Assembly (NCBI GenBank): GCA_002428885.1 | Contig: DIYE01000078.1 | Span: 1 to 5,674, forward strand | Source: Alphaproteobacteria bacterium UBA6062 | GTDB taxonomy: Bacteria; Pseudomonadota; Alphaproteobacteria; Sneathiellales; Sneathiellaceae | DNA: 5,674 nt | Direction of reading: 5' to 3' | Part shown: positions 5,048-5,674 of the stretch, piece by piece | How the letters are laid out: every line of letters begins with the position of its first letter | Numbering within the stretch: the first letter of the stretch is position 1 | Notes under the pieces: generated by a model | The model's database searches: none | The model's input: only the letters and a program-made list of their open reading frames with translations | Told to the model about the DNA's origin: nothing | Position numbers and translations under genes: made by a program

Positions 5048-5674
5048 TCAGATCGCTTTGATGATATCCTCAACCATTTTCTTGGCGTCGGCCAGGAGCA
5101 TCATGGTATTGTCCTTGTAGAACAGGTCGTTGTCGATACCGGCATAGCCGGAGGACATGGACCGTTTTACGAACAGAACCGTCTGAGCCTTGTCAACATC
5201 GAGGATCGGCATGCCGTAAATCGGGCTTTGCGGATCGTCGCGGGCTGCCGGGTTGGTCACGTCGTTGGCACCCACAACAAGGGCCACGTCGGCAGTGGAG
5301 AAATCGGAGTTGATTTCTTCCAGCTCGAACACCTCATCATAAGGCACGTTCGCTTCGGCCAGCAGCACATTCATATGGCCCGGCATACGACCGGCGACCG
5401 GATGAATGGCATAGACAACCTCAACACCTTCTGCTTTCAGGGCATCGACCATTTCACGAAGCGCATGCTGAGCCTGCGCCACCGCCAGGCCATAACCCGG
5501 AACAATGATCACCTTACCGGCATTTTTCATGATAAAGGCCGCATCATCCGAGGAACCGGCCTTATGCGGACGGTCGCCTTTATCGACAGCTGCCGCGGCA
5601 TCATCACCACCGAAACCGCCCAGGATCACGCTGAAGAAGGACCGGTTCATGGCCTTACACATGATGTAGGACAG
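5048..5674 (-). CDS. pntB: NAD(P) transhydrogenase subunit beta, C-terminal part (partial at window edge)
   Basis: The visible 208 codons end the beta subunit of the proton-translocating transhydrogenase, an inner-membrane enzyme that transfers hydride from NADH to NADP+ using the proton gradient. The first residues (LSYIMCKAMNRSF) are the end of membrane domain II. After a short linker comes domain III, which binds NADP(H) in the cytoplasm: VPGYGLAVAQAQH (about local residues 58-70), YAIHPVAGRMPGHMNVLLAEA (about 88-108), VVGANDVTNPAARDDPQSPIYGMP (about 133-156) and KRSMSSGYAGIDNDLF (about 170-185). All of these are hallmarks and appear intact, and the C-terminus is of normal length. It continues beyond the right edge with no start in the window; an internal ATG at 5662 is not the start. 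A strong terminator follows, so pntB is the last gene of its operon. Similarity to Rhodospirillum rubrum PntB supports an alphaproteobacterial host. Confidence 0.97.
   Translation of the reverse strand: MSYIMCKAMNRSFFSVILGGFGGDDAAAAVDKGDRPHKAGSSDDAAFIMKNAGKVIIVPGYGLAVAQAQHALREMVDALKAEGVEVVYAIHPVAGRMPGHMNVLLAEANVPYDEVFELEEINSDFSTADVALVVGANDVTNPAARDDPQSPIYGMPILDVDKAQTVLFVKRSMSSGYAGIDNDLFYKDNTMMLLADAKKMVEDIIKAI

Noticed and set aside
4779..5120. Plus-strand 113-codon open frame across vapC remnant, terminator and pntB end
   Set aside because: It runs through a strong terminator hairpin and antisense to two recognisable coding regions.

Overview
The window looks like chromosome from an alphaproteobacterium, probably a Rhodospirillales- or Sneathiella-like marine or soil lineage. 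The PntB C-terminus is close to what I remember of Rhodospirillum rubrum PntB. The chemoreceptor has the HAMP ending and charged linker common in that class. This placement is from remembered protein similarity, not a search.

Layout, left to right. (1) Bases 1-397, minus strand: the N-terminal half of an alpha/beta hydrolase with a GTG start, running off the left edge. (2) Bases 498-1868, minus strand: a 456-residue FAD-dependent D-2-hydroxyacid dehydrogenase/oxidase of the GlcD/DLD/D2HGDH family. It lies 100 bp upstream of the hydrolase and may share its transcript. (3) Bases 1869-2191: a divergent intergenic region whose 1961-2160 core is only about 20% G+C, strongly A-rich on the plus strand, and holds a direct repeat and an inverted repeat. 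(4) Bases 2192-2773 and 2807-4585, plus strand: a two-gene unit of a secreted stand-alone Cache (PDC-type) sensor protein followed by a transmembrane methyl-accepting chemotaxis protein. It ends at a G+C-rich hairpin. (5) Bases 4689-4985, minus strand: an N-terminally truncated PIN-domain toxin remnant (VapC, tRNA-fMet endonuclease type) with no antitoxin. (6) Bases 4995-5025: a strong terminator for the pnt transcript. (7) Bases 5048-5674, minus strand: the C-terminal, NADP(H)-binding end of proton-translocating transhydrogenase subunit beta (pntB), running off the right edge.

The most interesting unit is the Cache-protein/chemoreceptor pair. Both products carry periplasmic sensing modules, but only the second crosses the membrane and signals. 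This suggests an indirect or two-part sensor in which the soluble Cache protein binds a small ligand and presents it to, or modulates, the receptor. The flanking genes are ordinary metabolic genes (hydroxyacid oxidation, transhydrogenase). The vapC fragment sits squeezed between two terminators and looks like debris from a lost toxin-antitoxin module.
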